Below the pieces are notes generated by a model, which was not told where the DNA came from, did no database searches, and saw only the letters and a program-made list of their open reading frames with translations. A program made the position numbers and the translations under genes. Positions 6,248-6,997 of a DNA stretch of 6,997 nt are shown here, piece after piece. The first letter of the stretch is position 1. Every line of letters starts with the position of its first letter. The DNA is from Spirochaetaceae bacterium UBA1306 (GTDB lineage: Bacteria > Spirochaetota > Spirochaetia > Treponematales > Rectinemataceae): positions 1 through 6,997 of the forward strand of contig DBTW01000097.1 in assembly GCA_002307245.1 (NCBI GenBank). The letters are read 5' to 3'.

Positions 6248-6997
6248 TCAATAGAGCTTCCGCAGCTCCTCGGCCATGATCCCGAGGCCGCGCTCGAAGA
6301 GCTCCTCGGGGCCGGCGTAGTTGAGGCGAAAGCATTCCCTCGAATGGGTCCAACCCTCGGCCAGGTCGAAGAAGAAGCCCTCCCCGGGCAGGACGATCAC
6401 GTTGCGCGCCTTCAGGCGGCGATAGAGCTCGCTCGAGCCTAGGGGCAGGCCCTTGAGCCAGAGCCAGAGGAAGATCGAGCCCTCGCACTCGTGGGCGGCC
6501 CAGGGCAGGTCGCCCAACTTGTCCGCGACGATCTCGAGGGCCGCCCGCGACTTAGCGCGGTAGTAGGGGCCCACGACCTCGCGCGACAGCTCGAGGAGGC
6601 GGCCCGAGCGCAGGATGGGCTCGGCTATCGCGGGCCCGAGGGAGCCCGTCGCGAGGGAGATGATCGCGTTGGCCGCCGAGAGCGACTCGATCAGCTCGGG
6701 CCTGGCGATCACGATGCCGGTGCGCAGGGCCGGCAGGCCGATCTTGGACAGGCTCATCGAGAGGACGATGTCCTCGTTCCAGACGGGCTTGGCCTCGCGG
6801 AAGATGATCCCGGGGAAGGGGAGGCCGTAGGCGTTGTCGAGGATGAGGGGGATACCCCGCTCGCCGGCGAGGGCGGCCAGGCGCAGGACCTCCTCGTCGG
6901 TGATCACGTTGCCCGTGGGGTTGGTCGGCCTCGAGACGAGGATGGCCCCGATCGAGTCGTCGATCTCCAGGCCGTCGAAGTCGACGCGGTACTTGAA
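6248..6997 (-). CDS. avtA: Valine--pyruvate aminotransferase (PLP-dependent class I/II), 5' end outside the window
   Basis: The visible 249 residues are the C-terminal part of a fold-type I aminotransferase that interconverts valine and 2-oxoisovalerate with alanine and pyruvate in the cytoplasm. The reading frame is open to the window edge; a GTG at 6907 is internal, because the conserved VSRPTNPTGN motif lies upstream of it. Recognised features, numbered from the first visible codon, are NPTGN (26-30), the cofactor-contacting LDNAYG with Asp54 and Tyr57, SMSLSK with the Schiff-base Lys85, LRTG with Arg92, and FRLNY with the carboxylate-binding Arg224. The stretches around ITDEEV, NAYGLPFPGIIF, FLWLWLKGLP and LYRRLKAR closely resemble E. 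coli AvtA as I remember it, which separates it from aspartate aminotransferases. About 165-170 N-terminal residues are missing compared with that protein. The gene is probably a metabolic neighbour rather than part of the pectin locus. Confidence 0.92.
   Translation of the reverse strand, partial: FKYRVDFDGLEIDDSIGAILVSRPTNPTGNVITDEEVLRLAALAGERGIPLILDNAYGLPFPGIIFREAKPVWNEDIVLSMSLSKIGLPALRTGIVIARPELIESLSAANAIISLATGSLGPAIAEPILRSGRLLELSREVVGPYYRAKSRAALEIVADKLGDLPWAAHECEGSIFLWLWLKGLPLGSSELYRRLKARNVIVLPGEGFFFDLAEGWTHSRECFRLNYAGPEELFERGLGIMAEELRKLY

Noticed and set aside
6248..6907. Aminotransferase starting at the GTG at 6907
   Set aside because: The frame continues upstream to the window edge and includes the conserved NPTGN motif, so the GTG is an internal valine codon.
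1..6997. An undescribed multi-gene system (defence, phage or retroelement)
   Set aside because: All four genes match known families (PL1 lyase, CE12-like esterase, LacI/AraC hybrid regulator, AvtA) and no reverse transcriptase, nuclease, toxin or structured RNA partner is present.

Overview
The window is GC-rich bacterial DNA in which all four supported genes lie on the minus strand. Read in the direction of transcription (right to left) they are: a valine--pyruvate aminotransferase (avtA) whose 5' part is outside the window; a 723-residue cytoplasmic regulator with a LacI-type sugar-sensor domain, a GAF-like middle and a C-terminal AraC-type DNA-binding domain; a lipoprotein with an Fn3 module, a CE12-type rhamnogalacturonan acetylesterase (SGNH hydrolase) domain and an unassigned C-terminal region; and a lipoprotein pectate lyase of family PL1 with an N-terminal chitobiase-like beta-sandwich module. 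The gaps between genes are 80, 126 and 141 bases. The last about 250 bases at the left end carry no gene but hold a compact block of three hairpins bounded by related 14-base inverted ends (124-254), which touches the pectate lyase stop codon.

Functional reading: the regulator and the two enzymes look like a small pectin-use locus. The acetylesterase would remove acetyl groups from the rhamnogalacturonan I backbone, and the lyase would cut de-esterified polygalacturonate by beta-elimination. Both have a lipobox and are probably anchored to the outside of the cell. The hybrid regulator, encoded just upstream on the same strand, is the obvious candidate to control them in response to a sugar or oligosaccharide. 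No transporter or intracellular galacturonate enzyme is visible. avtA is amino-acid metabolism (alanine/valine) and is probably only a neighbour.

Organism: cytoplasmic regulators combining a LacI-type sensor with a GAF-like and AraC output domain, together with surface lipoprotein pectinases, fit a GC-rich free-living or gut spirochaete, but other phyla are not excluded. This is an inference; there is no rRNA or other phylogenetic marker in the window.

I found no phage, CRISPR, tRNA, rRNA or defence genes, and no gene system that I would call undescribed. The parts most worth a second look are the triple-hairpin element at the left end, the unassigned C-terminal region of the acetylesterase, the three-part regulator, and a possible regulatory inverted repeat in front of the acetylesterase.
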